Positions 38,001 through 49,454 of a DNA stretch of 64,000 nucleotides are shown here, piece after piece. The translations under genes were made by a program, and so were the position numbers. The stretch is from Neodiprion pinetum (taxonomy: Eukaryota; Arthropoda; Insecta; Hymenoptera; Diprionidae): assembly GCF_021155775.2 (NCBI RefSeq), contig NC_060232.1:13242251-13306250 (forward strand), in the 5' to 3' direction. Each line of letters starts with the position of its first letter. Position 1 is the stretch's first letter. The notes beneath the pieces were generated by a model. The model did no database searches, had not been told where the DNA came from, and was given only the letters and a program-made list of their open reading frames with translations.

Positions 38001-41000
38001 GACCGATGTGTGCGTGTGTGAAATGATTATTAATTTATTCAGGATTTATACCCTCCATTCGTGCTTTCATTCAGCAAATGTAATGTTGCATTCTGCAAAA
38101 TCAATAAGGCATCGGTAATTGTCGGTTTAAAATGGTCCGAATAAAATGTAAAGAAAAAAGAGCACTTTGTTATCTTTTAACTCGAAAACTAATATCTTTA
38201 ACGACCTTGTTCCAAATAATCGAGGAAATCACACTTGCATGTGTACAATATACGGCATCTTGGATAAGAAACGTACATATGTAACGTTTGAGATACGAGA
38301 AGTTGGTCAAGGCTCCGAAGCGCTGAGAAAGCGATTAATCATTATATTGTCAACTACATCGCTATATGTTAACATAGGAAGAAAGTTGGGAAAATTATGT
38401 ATATAATTATATATACATGATAGATTGTAAGTGAAAAAATTTATCCGTGCGCATTGAGGTGTTAATTCGTTTGGAAGCTCATTTGAAAATCTTGAAATAT
38501 GTAAAGCAAAGAAAATTTTTTTATTCAAACTCCACGCCGAAGAATATCTGATACATCTAATTTTCATAATTCGCGCCCAGAATTCGAAGTTTATCTATTC
38601 GAATAACGTGGAAAGATCTCATTAGTTTTGCAAATTGTTCACGCTGAATTTGTGGGGGCTTAGATTCTCTTCTAAAGTGTCCGTCAATTGAAAGTCAATT
38701 TTATGTAAAAATTCGTCGTTAAATGTCTTTTAAGGGCTGAACTATTCGCTTTACAACAAAAATTCAAACAGCACTTTTGAATCTCTGGAATATACTTCCA
38801 GATTAAAGTTCGTGTGATTGAACTGAGTGATAACAAATGGAAAAATGATATCTTTCCTTGCGTTACTTATCGTAGTTAGTAGGCAAAATTGGAATTCTGA
38901 GTGCGACCTTTTGAATTTGGATTTTAGAAATATTCTTCAAAGAGGATTTTTGTTTTTATAAGTACATCAGGTTTTTCAGGCTGGAACGAAAAGAAATTTT
39001 TACTTCCGAATCGAAACACCTAAAGACCCATCTAATATACGTTCGTTTTAATCAATTTCTACCGGAAATGCCTGTATAGTCGTGGGGATTTTATTGGTGG
39101 ATCAACATAAATGTATAGCTAAGCTCCAATACGTTACTCTGATTACTGCCGGAGCTAACACGTATTATATTCGAAACGTTGATTTTGTTCTCCACGTGAC
39201 CATCACGTACATATGGCGAATAAATCGCTGCGGGATAAAGATAGAATTGCAATACGTGAGGTGATTTTCGCAGGTTTATTTCGTCGATTATTCCAAGGTG
39301 ACCGAGCGAAAAAAATGTCCCAAAAACAGGACGAAAGAAAAAATTGACTCATTACAATCGATTTTATTCTTTAAATTTAAATCTCCAACCATCGTCCGGA
39401 ACACATTAAACGACGTGATTGTTGCTCACGACAAGTATTCAACAATAGCCAAGAGAAAGTGGCGCGAGTTCTCTGACAATCGCGATAAAAAGTGAATATC
39501 GAATGAATTCGACGATGCTGTTTATCGTGTCTGCGATGATCGGAAACAGAGTCGTAATATCAGCGTGGAAACGAATAGAATAATAAATATATACAAAGAT
39601 CGGAAAGAGTGTGAGTACATAATATTGTGGCGGTACGTGCAGGAAAAGGATGAAAAAAAAATAAGAAAATAAATGAACAGCACGTGAGTTGACTATTTTA
39701 TATATCACGCTCGGTACACTGCCATCAGGTTTCCCCCGAATGATGTCGATAATAAATTGTCATGCGTTCCGCACGCCGCTCACTCAGATAAATGGGTAAG
39801 CACCCACCTGCAATCCACTCGCCATATGAAACAGATGTTAACCAAAGTTTTCAGAATTCAGGATCTTGTTCGAGACCGAAGGAACAAAGGAATAGTCGGA
39901 CGTATACTATTGGCAAAAAATATCTGAATGTATACTGGCAGCTCAACACGCGAATATTTTCAAACGCTAATTTTGTGAAAATATTAGTAGACTTTCAACA
40001 TTCTTTTATTTTCTGTGAAAAATTTTCGCGTATTGGAAAATTCAGTTTTGTGATCGTTCTGTTTTACCAATTCTTCAACATTTGTACAGATTTCGGGCAA
40101 TGTGGCAGAAGGTTGCCCGGGGAAGCGGATTCGGAGTATTAAAAAAAAAAAAAAAAAAATAACGATTATCGAAAAAAGTCCAAAATCGAAATTTGTGTCA
40201 GCTTCGTACTTTGTAGTTCACAAATAATCTCAATCTTCGCAAAAGTAACGCGAGCGATTATAACCACTCGCTGCCCAGGGAAACTCAAACTGCAAATATA
40301 AGTATTCATGTGGAAAGTTCGAAAAGTTCAGCAAATAGGAACATATTTTATCCTTAGAATTGAAATGAAAATAATCGAGGGCAGAACAACATCGTTACTA
40401 AATTTGATTCAAGAATATCTTGTCTCAGAATTTTGTTCAACAACCGGGTAACTCTGCCATTTTTTTTTTTTTTTTTTGTTTTACGATTTTTGTTTACAAC
40501 ATTATCTGAGGATGTGCTACCGATGGTAATTAAGATATGATTGTTAGATGAGATTGGTGCTAGTTGCCTTAAATATTGTGACGAAGTTTCGTTGATGCGA
40601 TGTCAAATATAACGCATCTAAAGACGATTCCAATAATCTTTGAGCTTCGGTATTCGTGACGTTCAGTTGAAAATAGTGACTTATTATTTACCACTGATGA
40701 TGAATAATTCATGAAAACAATTGAATATGTTAGGTTACAATTGCAGTTATAGTTGTGCCCCAGAATTGAGTTATGACACGGCAAAGAATGTTAAATTTTA
40801 ATCGCACTTTCCAAGTTAATCAGTACCGATATCACGCAATAAATTTTCATCCCGCAGTGACGCAACTTCTAAAAATTTAGGAGACGGAATCTTAATTTCA
40901 GATACGATGTTGTTTAACAAAATTCAGAGAGACGACCTTTTTCAATCAAATTTTGAAGCACTGTGTCGTTGAATCAAATTCTCAGATCCGATGTTACTCT

Positions 41001-42454
41001 GCTCATGCTCAACCACCGAAATGCTAATTTTTCGGTTAATATGATGAAAAATTTCTACAACTCACTTAACTTTGTCTAAAGCGATGAAATAAGTTGTTAA
41101 ACGCTACGACTCGTGTAATACAACTCGAATTTCATTGTCAAAAAAAAAAAAAAAAAAAATTGACAACCTGCGAATTTCAGTTTAAAAACCACTGTTACTC
41201 ATAGTTTTTGAGCAACGGCACAATTTCATGATTTTTAAGATGACAAAATTATATATACAGCGTTGATGAATATTTGTAATTCATTTTGTTCGAATTTCTT
41301 ACCAACCATCCTAGAAAAACATTCTTCTGTGTCTTCAATTGATCAAGAAATCATTTACTACAGAAAATCACCTTAGGTTATGATGAACAAGTTCAAGCTT
41401 TGTAAAAAAACATGTTAATGTTATTAAAAACTCATTCTGAGCCATTTGTAAAGAATCCATTCGCGCACAACATGAGCTCTGATCCGTCACAATATTCGAT
41501 GAACAATATATATAAAACGTTGGCACTGAAAGAACGAAATAACAACACAATCTTCCTGAAATTATTCGAAATAGCATTTACATCAAATGAATCACCAGTT
41601 GCACATTCTCTGAAAAAAAAAATCATTTCAAAGAACCATATGTTAAATAGTTTCGCATTTGAAATCTTGAATTTACTATTTTGGCGCATGAGCAATTGGC
41701 TTCTCAATTTTGTCAAACTTGCACAGCAAATGCATAAAATTTTTTTTTGTAATCTCTCTAGATTTACTCAAGTCATTGTCAGGAAATGTGCTGTATAGGT
41801 ACGTCCGGTTAGTGCATAAACCAAGTGATATTATACATACATACATGTGTGTCTTACTTGAAAATCTTCGAGAGTACAAAAATTCTCAGACGTACACAAT
41901 CTTGCAAGGCTACCGGAATTTTCAAGTTGGATGAAACGAAATTTTGTTACCGCATTAAGGTAGTTGATAAATGGTATAAATATTTAACTCGTACGCAGCT
42001 TCGCCCTGCGAACGACCGACAGTTCTCCCAGTTTCATCGTCCCCTGATATAGCCGCCGAGTTTCAGTTGCTCCATAAACGTGTTTGGGACAGCTTCGTGC
42101 GGAACTATCTGACTGCGGACTAAAACCAGTGCGGTGGCTGCACGCTCAGATATTTCAAAACTTTTTTTTACATTCTTTTTTTCTTCTCTTCCTTTGATTC
42201 CAACGTCCAAACGCCGGAAGGTGTTGGCTCTTTGCCAAACGGTAAGGAAATGAACGTGAGATGACTGAACGTTGGATGCGTTCTAGTATTTCACACCGTC
42301 AGAATCACCGCGATAGCAAGAGCGAACGGTTCTTCGATTTCAATTAGCGCAATTAATATTATGCAATGATTCGCGCGCGGAATGAATGATCTGTAAAATC
42401 GGTAGAAAAATGTACTAACGGAAGAGTAGAACGAAAAAACTGAGAAAGAAAAGT

Positions 42455-42456
<2 letters not shown>

Positions 42457-42494
<38 letters not shown>
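42457..42494. repeat. GA microsatellite upstream of KChIP
   Basis: A pure (AG)n run of about 19 units lies 195 bp before the KChIP start codon. Its position in the promoter or leader could affect chromatin opening, because GAGA-type factors bind such tracts in insects. Confidence 0.9.
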
Positions 42495-42497
<3 letters not shown>

Positions 42498-42646
42498 GAA
42501 CAAAGTAATGATCAGTAAGGAATCTATTGTACACGGTGTCTTCGACGTGTTTGACAACGGCTTACACCTATTACCAGTTTACGATCATTATTGACTGTAT
42601 GTAACGACGCACGTATTGTACGAACTAATGTTTGTGTGAGGCTATT

Positions 42647-42655
42647 TAAAACTAT
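42647..42655 (+). promoter_or_regulatory. TATA-like box upstream of KChIP
   Basis: CTATTTAAAAC lies about 40 bp before the ATG at 42689. If used as TATA it would give a very short leader of roughly ten bases, so transcription may instead start further upstream. Confidence 0.2.
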
Positions 42656-42688
42656 TACTCTTCAAACTTCGACTCCGATATAAACAAT

Positions 42689-45600
42689 ATGTCGGACAGC
42701 GAGGATGCAGGAAGTGATGGGAGCCAACAACGATTGCACCGTCCGAGTCTCTCGAGAAAAATGCGGAGGAGCATCAGGAAGGTCAAGAAAAGCATCCAAA
42801 AAATGACAGGTGGGCAATTCGAATTGTTTTTTTTTACGTATAATTTCGTAGATCTGATGTATGCGTGGGAATCGTTAAACTTCCGTGATACAATTGATCG
42901 CTGTGTTTTTCACCCCGAAATAAGAATTTCAGTATACAGCTCGATCTTTTTGCGAATAATACATCGTATAACGCGAGAATGTTTTACGTACGCAAACTAC
43001 CCGTCTCTTTGACGTTCGAGGGATTTTGCGAACGCGCATGCGTGAAGTGCTGAAAAGACCACGTTTTAAGTCCTAGGCGCGTGCGCTGTTGCGAACAAGT
43101 TTGACATTACGCAACCCTAACCTCAATTTCGTGCTTCGTGACAAAACGGGTAACGTACTCTTGTGTTATATAAAGAATCGTGTGTAACATGGAGGGCAAC
43201 GGTCTTTTTGTCTCGCGTATTTGCAGAATTCAACTTCGGCTCGTATACGTGCTCAAATTTCATAAAAATCATAAAAGCATTTTCACCTGGGTTCCTGGTT
43301 TAGTAAGATAACAAATGTTAGTTTTTTCAAGAGACTCTCTTATTGAGAGAAAATGACAAGGTCAGTCTTAGGACGTAAGCCTGAATTTCGCTAGGAATTT
43401 CTCTGCTCTGTAATAAGTTTTATTCGTGAGTGAGATGCGACATCTAGCGGTAGTTCAATAATAGAATTTCATACTTTGTCATACGTATTCGTAAACTTAT
43501 CGATTTAAATTGACTTCTAAAATTGTCGATTATCACAATTTTTCGTAAAAATTTTTACTGTTTTATGAGAATTCACGGAGTTTACGAAAAGTTGTACTTT
43601 TCGACATTTCGAATTACAAGCGTAGATATATCGTCATAGATTTGTTCTGCTCAATCGTGATAAAGTATTTCATGTAATTACGATTTTAGTTTTTGCATAG
43701 ACTTTCATATTTCTAGATTCAGTGCGAATTTGAGGCTCAGATTTTCTCAGATCGTCGTAGTTTTAGTCTGCTCAATCGAAAGAAACTGTTCCGTTCAACT
43801 GCGGTGGTACTTTTTCACAGATTTTCTGTTTTATTTTCTCGAAATGTAAGCGCAACTATTTCTCATAATTTCAATTGTAGATCTTCATGGATATTCATAC
43901 TTTTCTACCAAAATCTACGCGAAACTATTACGCTTTACGGAAGTTGCATATTTTCGTGAACTTGCGTTAGACGTTGTTAATTTTCACAGTGATTCATGGA
44001 GAGTCTTAGTTTCATATGAAAAAAAGTACGATTCTTGATGAATTTTTATTCGCCCTTTTTTTTAGTTTCTCATAGAAATGATTTTCACCAGGGCTGCGAC
44101 TCATACTGCAAGCTCAAGCTCGGTACTAAAGACCGAGTTTGCCTCCACGTTACAAAATATACTAAATTGTAACTTACAAATGTAGCGAGACGAAAAATTT
44201 TGCAATTTCCACCCAATAACGGGCAGCTGAGAAGCGACGATGCTATTAGCCGCCGTTGGGCTGGTTCGATTCCGATTCAAATAGATTCGTATATTTCGCG
44301 GGAGAGCGTGTGCATCGCAATCGAGCTTCTCGTTTCTGAGACTAAATTTAGCACTCGATCGGGTATCGAAAGACGCGAAATGTTTTCATCTAAAAATAAT
44401 GCAACTGAATTTACAAACCGCGATAAGCCTAACCTTAGAAGAATTAAGAGTCAATCTCGACGTATGATGAGGGCGAAATATGCTGATCGATAGCCTGAGT
44501 GGTTCAGCGCAGTTTCGCAAACTCTAATTCCTCGCTTAAACTGATTACGTTTTTTCTGGCTAATACATCGATCATCCTCAACGACCGTGGGAGAATGTTT
44601 GAATACACGTTTCAAATATGATTACACTGTAAATCATCACATCAGTTTTCTGGACAAGGAATGTTACACACGCATATATTATACATACTATATATCCGCG
44701 TGCAATAGCGATCTTCGTAACGTTGGAATTACGTGTAAACTGTCGGGAAAAAACGTATTTTTATACGTCGGCTTGTGTATACCTACGCGGCGCTAGTTTT
44801 CTCGGCAGCAAAATTTACATCACGTGTCTAGGAAAAAATTTATTACACACCCATCTTCGAGCCACACGATCTTTCCATCATATACGTACGGATGCACGTC
44901 AAATATAGGCATTATATGTATGTGGTTAGTATTAAAGTTCGGATGCAAACAATCGCATCGAGCGAAGCTTAAAAAGATTTCACGCTATCACGTTTTGGAG
45001 CTTATAATGCAGTATTTTATAGAGAGCATTTTTCCATCACGTTAATATAAGACTCATTGTCAGCCTCTCTGATGAGCATGATAATTTCAAGAACAAAATT
45101 TTAATACGTACAATTTTTAAAACCTCAACTCGAAGCTCGTTCACAAATAAATTGAATTAGAAATTTATGTCGTGGTTGAAGAAATTGACCCTCGTACAAA
45201 GGGCGCACACAGTTTTTCTTTTTTTCTCTTTTTTTTTTTTTTTTAAATTCCTGTTGATTTAACTGAAGTTGATTCTACAGCACTCATTTTACTTGATGCA
45301 ATTTGTTGAATAGATTTTAATCAGCATTTTCCAGTAATTGCGATTTGTTATTATTCTATTTTGATTGAATGAGTTTTGTTTACTGAGAAATGTTCAGCTT
45401 TAGTTGGAGACATTTACTACAGTGTCATGATATATAGTTACGGCTTGTCATCTTAGCAAGCTTCATTCAACTTCTGATTTATTTTCGGCGAGGCTGCTTG
45501 CACCCTGTGAAAAAATGTATACAGATATGCGGTAATAGCATAAATCAGTCTGTACAACAACAGGTTTATCGTTTCAAGTCCGGGAAATAATTACGCACAG

Positions 45601-48600
45601 TTACGTGATAAACAAGAAATAGTGAAATCGATAGGGCGATGCCTTGCCAGTTTGTTTATCGCACGTCTTTATACTTTGCAACCTCGGAAGTATAACGTGA
45701 TTGTGAAAAATTTATGGTTGTGGTAAACGTAAAAGTTAGCAACATTATACACGTGTATTGTAATCGCTTTTACGGTTACCACACCATAAATTTTCCTCGA
45801 CAATGTGCAACTTTCATGCCAGTATATACGCGCGTCATTCAACGATCTTATGTGGCATTTGAGAATCGAGTTTACTCGACTGTAATCGATTTCACGTTAT
45901 ATTTTCTACAATAATAGCTCGATGAACTGTCGCATGGGCATCTCGCAGTGATAGTACGGTAGATTTTGTGCATGAATAAAATCGGCAACGATACTTTGGA
46001 TTACAAAAAAAAAAAAAAAAAAGACCACGTGATCCCTTGCACAATATAACTCGCGAGGTTTTGGTTTGCATTTACTATCTTTCCGAAAAATTATTACATC
46101 AGATATTACGCAAAAACTATCAAGCAATATTTGAAAAGCTAACAAAAATGTACGCAATCAAAGTGCATAGCGAGATAATAATACTGTAACTGTTCCCATC
46201 AACTATTTAAGCAACATTCAACCCTTTGTATTCCCACTGAATGGAAAGGAATTTTCTGAAAATTTCACTTCTCTAGCCTAATTATTTCCCGAGTAATCGT
46301 AAAATTTTTATTTTCAGTTTTTACTTTTTTAACTGGGATATTTGTATAGTCTTATGCTGTTTTTTTTTTTTTCTTTTCTTTTAATACTTGTCGACAAAAA
46401 TGATCAAACAAACTGTTTTTAAAATATTTCGGAGCACAACTCGATTTTTACTAAAGAAAAAAAGTTGAAAATGGCCGTTTCACGTATTTCTCTCCAAGTA
46501 CAATTATAAAACTTTCAAGGAATACTGGTTTTTTAAGTGCCTTCACTCGCAATTTTTTTTAATTTCCCAAAGTTTGTGGAAATTTCATTCTTAGGCAAAA
46601 ACAGAGTTATAAACTACGATTTGCCCTATTTGATCAAGGTCCAACACCACCTTTTTGATAAAAGGTTTCATCATTGAATGTTCGAAATAATAAAACTCTG
46701 GTGTTTTTATCCGGTTCTAACGTTGTTGAGCTGGTTTTGCGTACTGACCAAATCCCCATAAATTTTTTGACAAACATTCAAGACATCTCACTTTGTAGTA
46801 TATCGTTATAACGTGCAAATGTAATTGTGACGACCATTCGTCGTACCCTAGTTACGAAAATCAATTTTTATTCACTTCGCAGACAAGTATTTGTAAACTT
46901 GTTCTTGTCCAATCTCTGAAGATCTTTATGATGAACGAAATAATCGGTCCAATAACATCAAAAACGGATCAGAAAGACCAAAGTTTAATTTTTTCCGTCA
47001 AATAATCTTTATGTCAAATTCATGTCGGTTACAAAGCAGCGACGTCGTATCATCCACGTGCTCTGTAATTGGTGGAGATTATATTGCTCGAGATCTTTTA
47101 AACCGTTCTCTTCTCTTTTCCAAACTTATGATTTAGACGATTCAGTCGATTCATCCTTAACCCTTTGAGTCATTGTGGTAAGTATTCGTACCACCTATTT
47201 TATATCCATCTTTTCAATATTTAGAGAATTTTTCAACATATTTCTTTACGGTTTTTTGCTATTTTTGATAGTATACTAATAGGTTTTCAGTATTCGAGAG
47301 GAATTATTGCGATATAGTGTAAATTATTATTGTTACAAACAAATTGATTGAAAAAATTGTGACAATTTAAGAAATAATTCGTTTCGGAGAATGTGACCCT
47401 TTTATACGTACACATGTTTTACATAAGTATAGGTTTCTGGAGTCGCTGATTATGAATTTGAAATTGGAGTTAGAAAAAAATCAAAATGGCGGATCCAATA
47501 TGGCGGTCGAAAATTTCAAATTCGATCAAATCCGGAGAAAAACTTCTGTCCAGGAGTTTCTGGAGTCGGTGATTAAGAACCTGATATCAGATTTTGAAAA
47601 TTCAGACGAATTCAATCAGCGACGCCGAAAACCCCCGTATAAAGTTTTTTGACCGTAATCGATCAAATTTGAAATTTTCGTGCAACTTATTGGATTCACT
47701 ATCTGGAATTTTCAAAATCTGATTTCAGATTTGCAATCAGTGACCCCGAAAACCCTTGCGTAGAGTATTTTGATTGGATTCGATTGAATTAAAAATTTTC
47801 CTCCTTCATGTCGGATTCACCATCTTGAATTTCTTAAATTCCATTTCAGATTCGTCATCAGCAACCTCAAACATCATGGAATACTATCTTGTTATAAAAG
47901 TTGACTTAGCATAACGATGCGTGACTCAAAGGGTTAAATTGCACAAAAGTATAATACCGTTATCGGGTCAAATCAGAACCACCATTACTCTATCGTCTTG
48001 AGAAACATGTAAACCTTTCCAATTCACCGAAACGGTGAGAAAATGCCAACTTAATCGTAGTGGCTTGCAGTGGACGATGGCGAGGAGGAAACCAAGCCAA
48101 TCCATGTGGTACCGGAACGATTGGCAGCCCTGTCGATCCGCACTGGTTTTTCAAGGAATGAGATCTGCAAGATTTACAGGGCTTTCAAGCAGCATTGTCC
48201 GGGCGGTGCTGCGACCCCAAACGACCTAAGGCCGGCTTACGCGAAGCTTTTTCCACTTGGAGATTCCACTAAGTACGCTCAAGTAGTATTCAACACCTTC
48301 GATACGAACAAAGACGGCCTCGTGAGCTTCGGCGACTTTTTGACTGGCCTGTCTCTGATCGTGAAAGGAACCGCCGAGGAGAAGTTGTCCTGGATTTTCG
48401 GGTTCGTTCACCGCATATTCTATTCAACTAATCTTATTTCGAGTACCACGTGCTGGGTGCTTAAGCGTGACTCTTTAACGACTGGTATTGCGATCCGATG
48501 TTGGTTCATTTTTTTTACGTTACAGATTGTACGACATGAACGGCGATGGTCACATAACGAGGCACGAAATGTTGTTCATAGTATCGGCGATTTACGAGAT

Positions 48601-48900
48601 GGTGCGAACAAGTCAAACTATACAACGCGCGGTGAACAGACACGTTGACAGACTTTTTGAGAAAATGGATCTGAACAAGGATGGCGTGATATCTCGGGAG
48701 GAGTTTATGACGTCATGTATGAATGTACGTTATTACAAGCAGAGTTGCAGTAACTTTCCATCAAAATCAAAAACAAACTCGTATTATTATCTATCCATGG
48801 ATCACCGACATTTATATCGAACTCAATTATCTCACGTGTATAATCGTTTCAGGACCAAAGTATATGCACGCAGCTGACGGTCTTCGACGATCTTTGGTAA
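42689..48900 (+). CDS. KChIP: Kv channel-interacting protein (KChIP-like neuronal calcium sensor)
   Basis: Four coding exons (42689-42809, 48071-48401, 48526-48724, 48853-48900) splice in frame to 232 residues. KChIPs bind the N-terminus of Kv4 (Shal) channels and tune A-type currents with calcium. The N-terminus is acidic-serine then strongly basic (RKMRRSIRKVKKSIQKM), with no MGxxxS myristoylation start; this variable region often differs between isoforms. The core has the degenerate first EF-hand with Cys-Pro (KQHCPGG), then three canonical loops: DTNKDGLVSFGD, DMNGDGHITRHE and DLNKDGVISREE. It ends TVFDDLW, as expected of the short last exon. Length and order match insect and vertebrate KChIPs and exclude frequenin, which is myristoylated and lacks this N-terminus. 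A polyadenylation candidate ATTAAA is at 49204. Alternative first exons may exist upstream. Confidence 0.92.
42810..47160 (+). other. KChIP intron 1, 5' part
   Basis: AT-rich intron sequence. A diverged direct repeat of about 120-bp period is visible around 43635-43870 (shared CTGCTCAATCG). No nested gene was recognised; the open frame at 44200-44493 lacks similarity to anything known to me. Confidence 0.5.
47161..47933. mobile_element. piggyBac-type MITE, 773 bp, in KChIP intron 1
   Basis: The element is bounded by identical TTAA tetranucleotides (47157-47160 and 47934-47937) and begins CCCTTTGAGTCA, ending with the exact reverse TGACTCAAAGGG. TTAA duplication plus CCC...GGG ends is diagnostic of piggyBac. 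No transposase is present; the interior has AATGGCGGATCC-type repeats and three related blocks around GATTTCAGAT. It sits 137 bp before KChIP exon 2, close to the branch-point region. Confidence 0.85.
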
Positions 48901-49203
48901 CATCATCGATGAGACGTTTGTTTAATATGCAATAATGTACTCGATTCTCGTTTGCAGATTGCTATAAAATATATTTATTCACTTAACACCGGGTTTACAA
49001 CCTGGATACTGCACGTATAAATATTAGATACATAATATACTAGAATTGATGCTGTAACATTAACCACAGTGCACTGTCACGTACATTATACGTTTCTCCG
49101 TTAACGTGCAAATTGCATTGGAATGTTCAGTGACAGAATTTTTATTCTATGAAACGTTTTCAACATTATTTTTAATATTGAAGTATGATTGTAAAACTGG
49201 TTG

Positions 49204-49209
49204 ATTAAA
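49204..49209 (+). terminator. KChIP polyadenylation signal candidate
   Basis: ATTAAA about 300 bp after the KChIP stop and before the convergent BNIP1 gene ends. It is a common variant signal; the cleavage site is unknown. Confidence 0.35.
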
Positions 49210-49429
49210 GTACTTCAACGCCAAACTCGTAATATGCAATTTTCCTACAACCACAGCACTCATCGCGAACTTACGTCAGTTTCGGTGATAAAAACATTTG
49301 CCTGAAAATGTACAAGCTGTACACAAAACTATTCAGCGCTTCGAATGATACAGTTTTATCAGTTCTCTGAGCACGGATTACAGAAGGCCGGGTGTATATA
49401 GTTTCAGTTACAAGTAAAAACCAATGAGC

Positions 49430-49435
49430 TTTATT
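49430..49435 (-). terminator. BNIP1/Sec20 polyadenylation signal
   Basis: AATAAA on the minus strand lies about 20 bp after the Sec20 stop codon. It would give a very short 3' UTR and keep this transcript from overlapping convergent KChIP. Confidence 0.5.
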
Positions 49436-49454
49436 GCATTTCTCTGCTGTGTAA

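Larger units (their letters stand above)
31847..42688. other. Long gene-poor region
   Basis: About 10.8 kb with no recognised coding sequence. It contains a half-copy repeat (32870-32990), an inverted-repeat element (33027-33420), a GA microsatellite, several poly(A)/poly(T) runs, and TATA-like words at 35462 and 37246. It may include distal promoters or untranslated exons of the KChIP gene downstream, which cannot be resolved here. Confidence 0.45.

Noticed and set aside
44260..44276. GGTTCGATTCC, resembling a tRNA B box
   Set aside because: The flanks do not form a T stem and no acceptor or anticodon stem could be drawn.
44200..44493. 97-residue open frame in KChIP intron 1
   Set aside because: No similarity and no supporting splice context; probably chance.
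47452..47652. 66-residue open frame
   Set aside because: Lies inside the piggyBac MITE and has no transposase similarity.
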